Of a stretch of 5,985 nt of DNA, positions 1 to 5,190 are shown one piece after another. Position 1 is the stretch's first letter; each line of letters begins with the position of its first letter. The notes under the pieces are model-generated. The model made no database searches. It saw nothing but the letters and a program-made list of their open reading frames with translations, and was not told the origin of the DNA. Origin of the DNA: Clostridiales bacterium (GTDB lineage Bacteria > Bacillota_A > Clostridia > Oscillospirales > Acutalibacteraceae); the NCBI GenBank assembly GCA_009774735.1, contig VSOH01000103.1, positions 1 to 5,985 of the forward strand, in the 5' to 3' direction. The position numbers and the translations under genes are program-made.

Positions 1-1008
1 ATTAGAATCTTTACATTGTTCATTAAAATAAACTTGTTCCGTTTTTACAGAAGACTCTTCTTGTTTATCTTTTGCAAGTTCATTTTGCTTTTCAAATATT
101 TCATTTAATTTTTCTGAACTTTGCTTAATTTCGTCTTTGATTTCAAGAATCCTGTTTTCATCTATTTTCCAATCACTGATATCAGGTAATAATTCTTTTT
201 GATTTTCTATAAACTTAATCTTATTCTCTTTTCTGCCAAGTGGTGCAACTAAAAAGTCATAGCCATATTTACAAAGCTTTTCATACACATTCTCAGTAGC
301 TGAATTATTATTAGAAACAACTTCAACTGTTTTACCTCTGATTATCAAATTCGCAATAATGTTAAGTATAGTTTGAGTTTTACCTGTTCCGGGTGGACCT
401 TCAATAATACTTACTTGATTTGTTAATGCATTATTAACTGCTGTTGTTTGGCTTGAATTACTTCCAAAAGGAAAAATCACTAATTCATTATCATCAAATG
501 TATTTGCTTTTTGTGAAAGCAGGTAATTATACGCAACTGTATTATCACTTATAAAATTTTCCATTGCGTCATATTGATTTGCTAATATTTTGTTATCATC
601 TTCAGTTTTAACACTAATTTCATCAGCAATTAATTTTAAATAATTAAATACAGACTTTGCATTTTCATTTGATAAACATGATTTCTCAATCTTTAACGCT
701 GAACAATGATATGTTTTTTCATAAGTATTAAAAATAATATGCCAATATTCATTATTAAAAACTGCTATATAATTTATATCAAACAGCAAATTACCTTTAC
801 TAATTAGCCTTACCGTAGAAGGTGCTATTACCATAGGATTTCTATACCATTTAATATTATAATTGTTATATGTGTATCTTCTATTATTGTTAAATACAAC
901 CGTGCATTTTCCGTCATAATCTGAGTATTCACAAAATTTTATATCTTTTGTTTTATCCTCAAATTCACCGTTTCTTTTTATAAAAATTAAATTCGTTTTC
1001 GTGTTCAA
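1..1008 (-). CDS. UPF1-like superfamily 1 helicase / AAA ATPase, N-terminal part (runs off the left edge)
   Basis: The visible 336 residues are the front of a COG1112-type SF1 nucleic-acid helicase. A Q-motif-like stretch (NSSQTTAVNNAL, Q187) precedes a perfect Walker A GPPGTGKT at 204-211. Motif Ia follows as TVEVVSNNNSATENVYEKL (about 227-245). From about 265 to 330 the chain is charged and heptad-like, as in the coiled-coil insertion these helicases carry. Residues 1-180 form an unrecognised N-terminal domain with a WYRNP motif. Walker B, the later helicase motifs and any nuclease domain lie outside the window. The start is TTG: an in-frame TGA sits 9 bases upstream, no ATG or GTG lies between, and GAGG stands 7 bases before the TTG. 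The gene has its own promoter and is separated by a hairpin from the operon to the right. It is more AT-rich than the acetyltransferase genes. Helicase assignment is firm; a role in repair, RNA metabolism or phage defence cannot be decided here. Confidence 0.9.
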   Translation of the reverse strand, partial: MNTKTNLIFIKRNGEFEDKTKDIKFCEYSDYDGKCTVVFNNNRRYTYNNYNIKWYRNPMVIAPSTVRLISKGNLLFDINYIAVFNNEYWHIIFNTYEKTYHCSALKIEKSCLSNENAKSVFNYLKLIADEISVKTEDDNKILANQYDAMENFISDNTVAYNYLLSQKANTFDDNELVIFPFGSNSSQTTAVNNALTNQVSIIEGPPGTGKTQTILNIIANLIIRGKTVEVVSNNNSATENVYEKLCKYGYDFLVAPLGRKENKIKFIENQKELLPDISDWKIDENRILEIKDEIKQSSEKLNEIFEKQNELAKDKQEESSVKTEQVYFNEQCKDSN

Positions 1009-1015
1009 AACAATA

Positions 1016-1019
1016 CCTC
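1016..1019 (-). promoter_or_regulatory. Ribosome binding site that fixes the TTG start of the helicase
   Basis: GAGG lies 7 bases upstream of the TTG at 1006-1008. The frame is closed by TGA at 1018-1020, which overlaps this site, so the only usable initiator in frame is TTG (or, less likely, an ATT at 1012-1014). Confidence 0.75.
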
Positions 1020-1039
1020 AATGATAAAATTTCAAAAAT

Positions 1040-1068
1040 ATTTTAACATAGACTTATTGATTTTACAA
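1040..1068 (-). promoter_or_regulatory. Probable sigma-A promoter of the helicase gene
   Basis: On the minus strand a TTGTAA box (1063-1068) is followed after exactly 17 bases by TAAAAT (1040-1045). A TG one base upstream of the latter gives an extended -10. The expected transcript start is near 1033, leaving a short leader of about 25 bases before the TTG start, which includes the GAGG site. The promoter lies downstream of the operon-end hairpin, so the helicase appears to be its own transcription unit. Confidence 0.6.
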
Positions 1069-1083
1069 TAATTGGTATATACG

Positions 1084-1130
1084 GCACAAAGCTAAAGCCT
1101 GCGGTTCAAACGCAGGCTTTAGCTTTGTGC
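1084..1130 (-). terminator. Perfect 20-bp hairpin at the operon end
   Basis: Bases 1084-1103 and 1111-1130 are exact reverse complements around a 7-base loop, about 55% GC in an AT-rich region. The right arm touches the TAA stop of the preceding gene (1131-1133). No T tract follows on the minus strand (the next bases read CGTATATACC), so this is not a textbook intrinsic terminator for the operon. On the plus strand a broken T-rich stretch follows (from 1131), but no plus-strand gene leads into it. It may be a non-canonical terminator, an mRNA 3'-end protecting structure, or a small palindromic repeat. Confidence 0.6.
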
Positions 1131-1472
1131 TTATTTCAAAATTTTTTCTTTCAGTTCTAATACTGCTGATGCTGCGGTGCAAGCCGGGCAATCGCAATTT
1201 GCTATGCCTTGCGCCTTTAAATCCTTGGCGTGTTCATAGAAATTGTTTGCTGTTTCTTCGCCGAACTTTGCTTTGGCTTCATCAGTCGGCAAAAATGCAA
1301 GCATTCCATCAACCGGCACGATTGAATCCTGCAGCTCGGCAACATATTTCTCTCCTGCCTCTTTTTCTTTGTCAGTACCGATAGAATCAAGCCAATTCTG
1401 TGCCGCTTCTTTCAATTCATCACAGCACCAGCCTGACAATAATACCTTTGTTTTTTCAACTGCGTTTTTCAT
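1131..1472 (-). CDS. Small cysteine-motif protein (often mislabelled 'Hsp90'), as an internal start within the fusion frame
   Basis: This 113-aa module has its own AGGAG seven bases before an ATG. It matches from memory a clostridial family of about 110 aa that is commonly annotated 'molecular chaperone Hsp90' but has no GHKL ATPase or other Hsp90 feature. Visible marks are a CC pair (16-17), the helical segment DELKEAAQNWLDSIGTD (18-34), IVPVDGMLAF (51-60) and a C-terminal CDCPAC (93-98). The CC plus CxCxxC cysteines could bind a metal or act in redox chemistry; that is inference. It lies wholly within, and in the same frame as, the longer DUF5131 reading frame, so it may be made alone, as part of the fusion, or both. 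It is the last gene of the operon, and its stop touches the terminal hairpin. Confidence 0.7.
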   Translation of the reverse strand: MKNAVEKTKVLLSGWCCDELKEAAQNWLDSIGTDKEKEAGEKYVAELQDSIVPVDGMLAFLPTDEAKAKFGEETANNFYEHAKDLKAQGIANCDCPACTAASAVLELKEKILK

Positions 1473-2198
1473 AATCATTCTCCTTTTAACTTTTTTGAAA
1501 TCAATATTTGCCGATTTTGCTTGTCTGCACAAATCCTTTGTCTGCAATGTATACTTCTTTCCATCTTTTATAAAATAAGTTCCGCACTGTCTGAATTCAA
1601 AACTGATATTTTTTCTTACACATTGTTCTCTTATATTCAGTACCCAGTCATAATTCAGCACTCTGGCATTTCTGTCCGATTCACCGCCGACAACGACTAA
1701 TTCTATATCGTCAAGATACTTTTCAATATCAATATTTTCAAGCAGCGGCTGTGCAGTGATGCATTTATGCTTTATCGGCAAATTCCTGAATATATTCAGC
1801 TTATAATCTGCATTTTTCTGATTTTCAACGGTGCAGCAAATCACAACATTATCGTATCCGTCTGACCAATCATCTGGAATACAGTGCATAAACCGATCAA
1901 TTCTTTTGGTTAGAAACAGAAAGGTGCAATCCTGCCTTTCCTTTATCATTTTCCAGCATTCATCACGCCAATCGTCTGCATCTTTTATAAGAAAATCCGA
2001 GGAAAAGCATAAATAAACCATACCCGGTTTCATTTTATAATTACCGTTTTTCAGCTTTTGCACAGGCTTATCAAAATCTTTTGTTTTCACAATTTTATTT
2101 GTATCCACATTTCGTTTTGCATCACCCTTGTGAATGTAACAATGCAGACAGCCGTCACTGCATTTTTTACATCCCCGCCACGGATTCCACATTGACAT
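1131..2198 (-). CDS. DUF5131 (phage Gp37/Gp68-like) radical-SAM-like protein fused in frame to a small CxC-motif protein
   Basis: Residues 1 to about 237 are a DUF5131 protein. WNPWRGCKKCSDGCLHCY (4-21) gives the family's CX6CX2C cysteine triplet (C10, C17, C20), expected to hold an Fe-S cluster as in radical SAM enzymes, with an extra C13. Further family marks are YLCFSSDFL (62-70), FLTKR (95-99), VVVGGESDRNAR (168-179) and FEFRQCGT (200-207). The substrate is unknown. The frame then runs without a stop through KKVKRR into MIMKNAV (241 onward), a separate 113-aa module described as its own entry. The start at 2198 has AGGAG 9 bases upstream, and the gene before it ends 19 bases away. Changing the A6 run at 1491-1496 by one base either way would close this frame beside the second module's start, so the long frame may be a recent fusion, a slippage site or a sequence error. 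The DUF5131 assignment is firm; a single 355-aa product is uncertain. Confidence 0.8.
   Translation of the reverse strand: MSMWNPWRGCKKCSDGCLHCYIHKGDAKRNVDTNKIVKTKDFDKPVQKLKNGNYKMKPGMVYLCFSSDFLIKDADDWRDECWKMIKERQDCTFLFLTKRIDRFMHCIPDDWSDGYDNVVICCTVENQKNADYKLNIFRNLPIKHKCITAQPLLENIDIEKYLDDIELVVVGGESDRNARVLNYDWVLNIREQCVRKNISFEFRQCGTYFIKDGKKYTLQTKDLCRQAKSANIDFKKVKRRMIMKNAVEKTKVLLSGWCCDELKEAAQNWLDSIGTDKEKEAGEKYVAELQDSIVPVDGMLAFLPTDEAKAKFGEETANNFYEHAKDLKAQGIANCDCPACTAASAVLELKEKILK
1480..1484 (-). promoter_or_regulatory. Internal Shine-Dalgarno inside the fusion frame
   Basis: AGGAG here is 7 bases before the ATG at 1470-1472 and only 1 base before the in-frame ATG at 1476-1478, so 1472 is the better initiator. 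The site encodes KRR in the long frame. A full-strength ribosome binding site at the domain junction argues that the second module is, or recently was, a separate gene. Confidence 0.75.
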
Positions 2199-2217
2199 AC
2201 TGTTACGCTCCTAATAA

Positions 2218-2556
2218 TTACCTGCGAATTAAAACACCTTTCATATACTCCGTTTCATTATGAGTTTGATAAATGATTTGCTTTTCTTCTTCTGTGCAAC
2301 CAATCAGAATTTTAATTTCTGAGTCCTTTTTCATTAAATCTACAATAACCATAATTGCATCTATCTTTTTTTCGTCCGTTCCGACCCAAACATCAATTCC
2401 GCCGCCATCCATAGCCGTTGTTTCTTTAAGGTAACCATAATCAACTTTATAAATAAAATCGGGGAATTTGGGATGAGCAGTTCCTTTTGCTCTGTCAATT
2501 ACAATTTCGCTGTTTTTGACCAGTTCATCTAAAGCATTCCAAAATTCATCATTCAT
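2218..2556 (-). CDS. Short inorganic-pyrophosphatase-like protein
   Basis: This 112-aa protein matches a short Firmicute family usually annotated inorganic pyrophosphatase. IVIDRAKGTAHPKFP (18-32), VDYGYLKETT (38-47) and DGGGIDVWVG (50-59) line up with the core of family I PPases, where the signature is DGDPLDV-like. The chain is well under the roughly 170 residues of a full family I enzyme. The middle metal-ligand Asp of the signature is Gly (G52), while the flanking D50 and D55 remain. Hydrolysis of pyrophosphate is therefore not assured; another phosphate-ester substrate or a non-enzymatic role is possible. The C-terminal half (KKDSEIKILIGCTEEE, about 76-91) is typical of this short family. 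AAGGA lies 9 bases before the ATG. It sits 66 bases after the YaiI-like gene and 19 bases before the DUF5131 gene, so it is probably cotranscribed. Family membership is fairly sure; activity is not. Confidence 0.8.
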   Translation of the reverse strand: MNDEFWNALDELVKNSEIVIDRAKGTAHPKFPDFIYKVDYGYLKETTAMDGGGIDVWVGTDEKKIDAIMVIVDLMKKDSEIKILIGCTEEEKQIIYQTHNETEYMKGVLIRR

Positions 2557-2597
2557 AGCCAGATTTCCTTTTCCTGAATTTCTGTTTTTTCAGTCAT

Positions 2598-2603
2598 TTT
2601 ATA
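2598..2603 (-). promoter_or_regulatory. Possible internal extended -10 promoter element
   Basis: The largest gap inside the operon contains TGGTATAAA on the minus strand, an extended -10 with a five-of-six match to TATAAT. I see no convincing -35, so this is weak. If used, it would give the last two genes an extra transcript starting near 2591. Confidence 0.25.
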
Positions 2604-2622
2604 CCATTCATATATCGTTATT

Positions 2623-3054
2623 TTATTTCCGCAGCAGTTTATTCAGCGAATCAATGAAGGCTTTATCGTTTTCATTGGTTCTTTTCTTTGGACCTTTCAG
2701 GTGTGCGCCTGCCATTCTTGCTTTCTTTGATTCATAGCGTGTGGTAAGCAGCATTGTCAGGTTGCCGTCATTGATAATAAGTCCGTTTTGAGTGATAGGC
2801 TTACCGCCTTTTGAAATCACCATTGCAGAGAGTCCGTAGTCCTGCGTAACAACAATATCTCCTCGATTGACCTGATTGACAAGTGCAAAATCAACACTGT
2901 CGGCACCCTTTGAAACGGTTACGGTTTTTGCGTAATCACTGTTTATAATGTGGCTTGTATCACAAAACACAACGACTTCGATTTTATTCTCTTTTGCTGT
3001 TTCGATTGTCTGTTTTACAACGGGGCAACCATCTGCATCAATTAAAATTTTCAT
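2623..3054 (-). CDS. yqxD: YaiI/YqxD family protein (DUF188/UPF0178, PIN-like)
   Basis: At 143 aa this is close to the family's usual length of about 150. The N-terminus MKILIDADGCPVV is the hallmark of the family, with acidic residues D6 and D8. ADSVDFA (51-57, D52 and D55) and VTQDYGLSA (69-77, D72) supply the other conserved acids of the PIN-like fold, in the order expected for a metal-dependent nuclease-like pocket. NGLIINDGNL (90-99) and the basic tail KGPKKRTNEND (120-130) are also family-typical. The biochemical role of the family is not settled; nuclease activity is inferred only from the fold. Translation starts with a poor ribosome binding site (only GAG about 11 bases upstream), but the start is fixed by the conserved N-terminus. 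The gene lies 34 bases after the DUF6194 gene. Confidence 0.92.
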   Translation of the reverse strand: MKILIDADGCPVVKQTIETAKENKIEVVVFCDTSHIINSDYAKTVTVSKGADSVDFALVNQVNRGDIVVTQDYGLSAMVISKGGKPITQNGLIINDGNLTMLLTTRYESKKARMAGAHLKGPKKRTNENDKAFIDSLNKLLRK

Positions 3055-3088
3055 TGTATATATTACTCATACCAATCGTTTTAAATAA

Positions 3089-3538
3089 TTATAATTTCTT
3101 CTTTTTATATTTTTCCTTTGCGTATTCATATGCCTCGTTAATCAAAGGCTTTAATGCTTCGAAGGTTTCACTGCTTGGATTCAGCACACATATCCAGCTC
3201 ATCCATGCATATACAGGATGGGGAATAATTTTATCGGTTTGGGTAAAATCATAATCCAGTTCCACAACACAGCCTTTAGCCGGTCTTTTCGGCACAGCAG
3301 TGAACATATTAAGAAAAGTTTGCTTGCGTATACCTAAATTCACACGGTATATACCGTCTCTGTCAAGTGCAGAGCCTTTGTCATTCTCTCCGTCTTTCTC
3401 TTTAATTGTCAGTATGTATATTCCACGCTTCAGCTTATTTTCAGGGTTATAGAAAATCCCTTTCTCGCCCCAGCTTTCCACTAAAACTGTATCTTCTAAA
3501 TTTTCAAGGCAATAATTCAATATTTCTTCTGCATTCAT
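3089..3538 (-). CDS. DUF6194 family protein
   Basis: This 149-aa cytoplasmic protein has the landmarks I associate with DUF6194: an N-terminal helix followed by WGEKGIFYNPE (23-33), LDRDGIYRVNLGI (58-70), KQTFLNMF (72-79) and IPHPVYAWMSWICVLNPS (105-122). The tail is lysine-rich (KEKYKKKKL). The family has no established function. There is no signal peptide or membrane segment. AAAGG stands 9 bases before the ATG. The gene begins 25 bases after the DUF3781 stop and is followed after 34 bases by the YaiI-like gene, consistent with cotranscription. Family assignment is from memory of the motif pattern and is fairly confident. Confidence 0.8.
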   Translation of the reverse strand: MNAEEILNYCLENLEDTVLVESWGEKGIFYNPENKLKRGIYILTIKEKDGENDKGSALDRDGIYRVNLGIRKQTFLNMFTAVPKRPAKGCVVELDYDFTQTDKIIPHPVYAWMSWICVLNPSSETFEALKPLINEAYEYAKEKYKKKKL

Positions 3539-3563
3539 GGTAAACTACCTTTCAAGTTGTAAT

Positions 3564-3812
3564 TCAGCGAATAGTATGTGCTGTAATAATTGTATAACTA
3601 TATGAATTTATGGTTATTTTAATATCATCAATTTCACAATACCAATTCTTGCCCTGTTTATAAATACAGCAGTTTTTATCAAGCACTTTGTTTTTGCAGA
3701 ACTCAACTACATCATTTGTATCTAATTTTAGATTTTTCTTAATTCTTTCTACGCCCAATTCAGTAGTATGAATTTTATCTATATTATCAAGTAATACCTG
3801 CTTATCTTCCAC
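3564..3812 (-). CDS. DUF3781 family protein, GTG start
   Basis: This 82-aa protein matches DUF3781 across nearly its whole length: LLDNIDKIHTTELGVERIKK (7-26), LDTNDVVEFCK (30-40), a Cys pair in LDKNCCIYKQGKNWYCEIDD (44-63) and the C-terminal INSYSYTIITAHTIR (68-82). The function of the family is unknown. The frame could be opened at an ATG at 3833, but a clean GAGGAG lies just inside that extension, and its AGGAG is 9 bases before a GTG at 3810-3812. The GTG start also gives MEDKQVLLDNIDKIHTTELG, close to how other family members begin. The gene sits 24 bases after the small membrane protein gene and 25 bases before the DUF6194 gene. Confidence 0.85.
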   Translation of the reverse strand: MEDKQVLLDNIDKIHTTELGVERIKKNLKLDTNDVVEFCKNKVLDKNCCIYKQGKNWYCEIDDIKITINSYSYTIITAHTIR

Positions 3813-3821
3813 GATGTATAT

Positions 3822-3826
3822 CTCCT
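3822..3826 (-). promoter_or_regulatory. Ribosome binding site that selects the GTG start of the DUF3781 gene
   Basis: AGGAG is 9 bases upstream of the GTG at 3810-3812. The upstream ATG at 3831-3833 has no comparable site before it, since the preceding bases are the end of the membrane protein gene and AATGTGTGC. Confidence 0.75.
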
Positions 3827-3836
3827 CATGCACACA

Positions 3837-4148
3837 TTATTTTTTATCTTTGCCTTTTATTTTATCAATAATCCGCCGTATTCCCAAAGTGACAGCAATA
3901 CACAAAGGAAAAAACGGCGTAAACGGCCCTGCCCAGAATGCAAGATATGCCGTTGCCATTACACTGCACCATTTCCAGCCGAACAGCGCGTGGCACAAAT
4001 ATCCTCCCCAGACAGGCGAATACATAACAACCACAACGATTGCAAAAATAACAACTGTATGCCAATCCTTACATTCCTGCCATACCCATTTGCAGAATTT
4101 TATAAATTTATCTTTAAGTTTAATAAATAACGCTTTAATCTTCTCCAT
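3837..4148 (-). CDS. Small two-helix membrane protein with basic ends
   Basis: I cannot name this 103-aa protein beyond recalling similar unnamed clostridial proteins. It has a basic, amphipathic N-terminus (1-22, many Lys), then two hydrophobic segments: about 31-56 (TVVIFAIVVVVMYSPVWGGY and following) and about 62-90 (SVMATAYLAFWAGPFTPFFP and following). It ends in a basic tail, IRRIIDKIKGKDKK. The charges suggest a hairpin in the cytoplasmic membrane with both ends inside. The tryptophan- and glycine-rich turn SPVWGGY...FGWKW lies between the helices. No catalytic motif is visible. The start has a poor ribosome binding site, so expression may depend on read-through of ribosomes from the acetyltransferase gene 33 bases upstream. 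It is a real gene by its composition and position in the operon; function unknown. Confidence 0.75.
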   Translation of the reverse strand: MEKIKALFIKLKDKFIKFCKWVWQECKDWHTVVIFAIVVVVMYSPVWGGYLCHALFGWKWCSVMATAYLAFWAGPFTPFFPLCIAVTLGIRRIIDKIKGKDKK

Positions 4149-4181
4149 TTTTCAAATACCGTCTTTTTAATAAATTACAAT

Positions 4182-4682
4182 TTATCTGTTTAATTCCATT
4201 TCAATACAATTCCAAATTTCACCCATACACGGATAGCTTTCAATGTATTCTTTTTCAACCGTTTTAAAGCCACAGGAAAGATAGCATTGGATGGCAGGGG
4301 TATTATTTTCAAAAACACCCAGCGTTACCTTATCAGCCTTTAATTTATCAAAGGCATATGCAACAGCTAATGAAACAAGCTGTTTGCCGTAGCCCAGCCC
4401 TCTTTTTGTATCATCCACAATTACAAAACCGAGTCGTGCAATCTTTCTTGCATCATCAATAAAGCGTATCGTAAGATGTCCGATAATTCCATTTTCGTCA
4501 ACAGCGGTTAATTTACACAAATCTTTATCGCTGTACTGCGAATAGTAATTGTTCATATCCTCGGCTGTTACCGGATAGCTTTCATATCTGTCCGCACTCC
4601 ACTGACGAAAAGCATATTCATTTTTCAACCACTTTACAATAATTTGTGCATCGGTACTTTTATACAATCTTAATTCAATCAT
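4182..4682 (-). CDS. GNAT family N-acetyltransferase (second of the tandem pair)
   Basis: This 166-aa protein is a single GNAT domain that would transfer acetyl from acetyl-CoA to an unknown amine. It opens MIELRLYKSTDAQIIVKWL, with a RimJ/RimL-like N-terminal helix. The acetyl-CoA loop RGLGYG (94-99, matching R-x-x-G-x-G) follows the beta strand ARLGFVIVDD, and VTLGVFENNTPAIQCYLSCG (119-138) supplies the Asn and Tyr (Y134) of motif B. The frame is open to an ATG at 4730, which would add 16 residues and overlap the preceding gene. AGGAA 8 bases before the ATG at 4680-4682, and the natural GNAT N-terminus, support the shorter form. Only 11 bases separate it from the stop of the upstream acetyltransferase. 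Family is certain, substrate unknown. Confidence 0.92.
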   Translation of the reverse strand: MIELRLYKSTDAQIIVKWLKNEYAFRQWSADRYESYPVTAEDMNNYYSQYSDKDLCKLTAVDENGIIGHLTIRFIDDARKIARLGFVIVDDTKRGLGYGKQLVSLAVAYAFDKLKADKVTLGVFENNTPAIQCYLSCGFKTVEKEYIESYPCMGEIWNCIEMELNR

Positions 4683-4690
4683 AATTCGTT

Positions 4691-4695
4691 TTCCT
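4691..4695 (-). promoter_or_regulatory. Ribosome binding site deciding the start of the second acetyltransferase
   Basis: AGGAA lies 8 bases before the ATG at 4680-4682 and overlaps the TAG stop of the upstream acetyltransferase (4694-4696), so the two genes are probably translationally coupled. Confidence 0.65.
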
Positions 4696-5185
4696 AAATA
4701 TGATAAACATACTGCAATTCCCGCAGCCACTTACCGCCGATAGTATCATCATAATATTTGCCACCGTACTTAAAACCGCACTTTTCATAAAAGTGTCTTG
4801 CCCTGTGGTTATCCTCAAGCACCCGAAGAAAAACAGTTTGAAAGCCCATAGTTTTTAATTCTTCAACAGCCTGCTCAAGCAAGGGCTTACCATAGCCTTT
4901 GCCCATATATTCAGGCAGAAAATAGATGGAAACGATTTCGCCCCAGTCTTTATAATCCTCAAATCGTGATTTGCAGTAGGTTGATGTGCCGATTATCTTT
5001 TCATCGTCAAGCATAACAAGAGTATATCTTTCAGGATTATCAAATGCACCGCACCATTGATCTTTGGGAATACTGTCCAAATACGCCTGCGGAATAATCC
5101 CTTTGTACGCATATTTCCAGCTTTGCTCATAAATATTGCTTATTTCCTCACGGCTGTCAGTCTGATTCATTTTTCTGATTATCAT
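4694..5185 (-). CDS. GNAT family N-acetyltransferase (first of the tandem pair)
   Basis: This 163-aa single-domain GNAT enzyme shows MIIRKMNQTDSREEISNIYE at its start, a SWKYAYKGIIP segment (22-32) common in RimI/PhnO-like clostridial acetyltransferases, and IVSIYFLPEYMGKGYGKPLL (84-103). The latter contains the acetyl-CoA loop. The first position of the R/Q-x-x-G-x-G/A loop is Met (M94) instead of Arg or Gln, which is unusual but tolerated in this subfamily as far as I recall. LRVLEDNHRARHFYEKCGF (120-138) gives motif B with N126 and Y133. A longer frame starts 5 codons upstream, but GGGAG is 8 bases before the ATG at 5183-5185, and that longer start would overlap the preceding gene. Substrate unknown. 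It is not a near-copy of its neighbour, so recent duplication is unlikely. Confidence 0.92.
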   Translation of the reverse strand: MIIRKMNQTDSREEISNIYEQSWKYAYKGIIPQAYLDSIPKDQWCGAFDNPERYTLVMLDDEKIIGTSTYCKSRFEDYKDWGEIVSIYFLPEYMGKGYGKPLLEQAVEELKTMGFQTVFLRVLEDNHRARHFYEKCGFKYGGKYYDDTIGGKWLRELQYVYHI

Positions 5186-5190
5186 ATTCG

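Noticed and set aside
1131..1472. Naming the cysteine-motif module a heat-shock Hsp90 chaperone.
   Set aside because: It has 113 residues and none of the GHKL ATPase motifs; the name is a propagated annotation label.
1127..1578. Plus-strand open frames opposite the DUF5131 fusion gene.
   Set aside because: Their sequences are low-complexity translations of the antisense strand, with no recognisable motif or ribosome binding site, while the minus strand carries a clear protein family.
2553..2597. A 14-codon minus-strand reading frame (MTEKTEIQEKEIWL) whose TGA overlaps the ATG of the pyrophosphatase-like gene, like a leader peptide.
   Set aside because: It has no ribosome binding site, no regulatory amino-acid run and no stem-loop. 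An AG-rich leader produces such a frame by chance.
3886..3894. Another AAAGTGACA, identical to the operator-like half-site.
   Set aside because: It lies inside the coding sequence of the membrane protein, is single, and has no promoter boxes in register; probably chance.
3814..4170. Two overlapping plus-strand frames opposite the small membrane protein gene.
   Set aside because: Both overlap each other and the minus-strand gene, which has a coherent two-helix membrane topology and fits the operon spacing.
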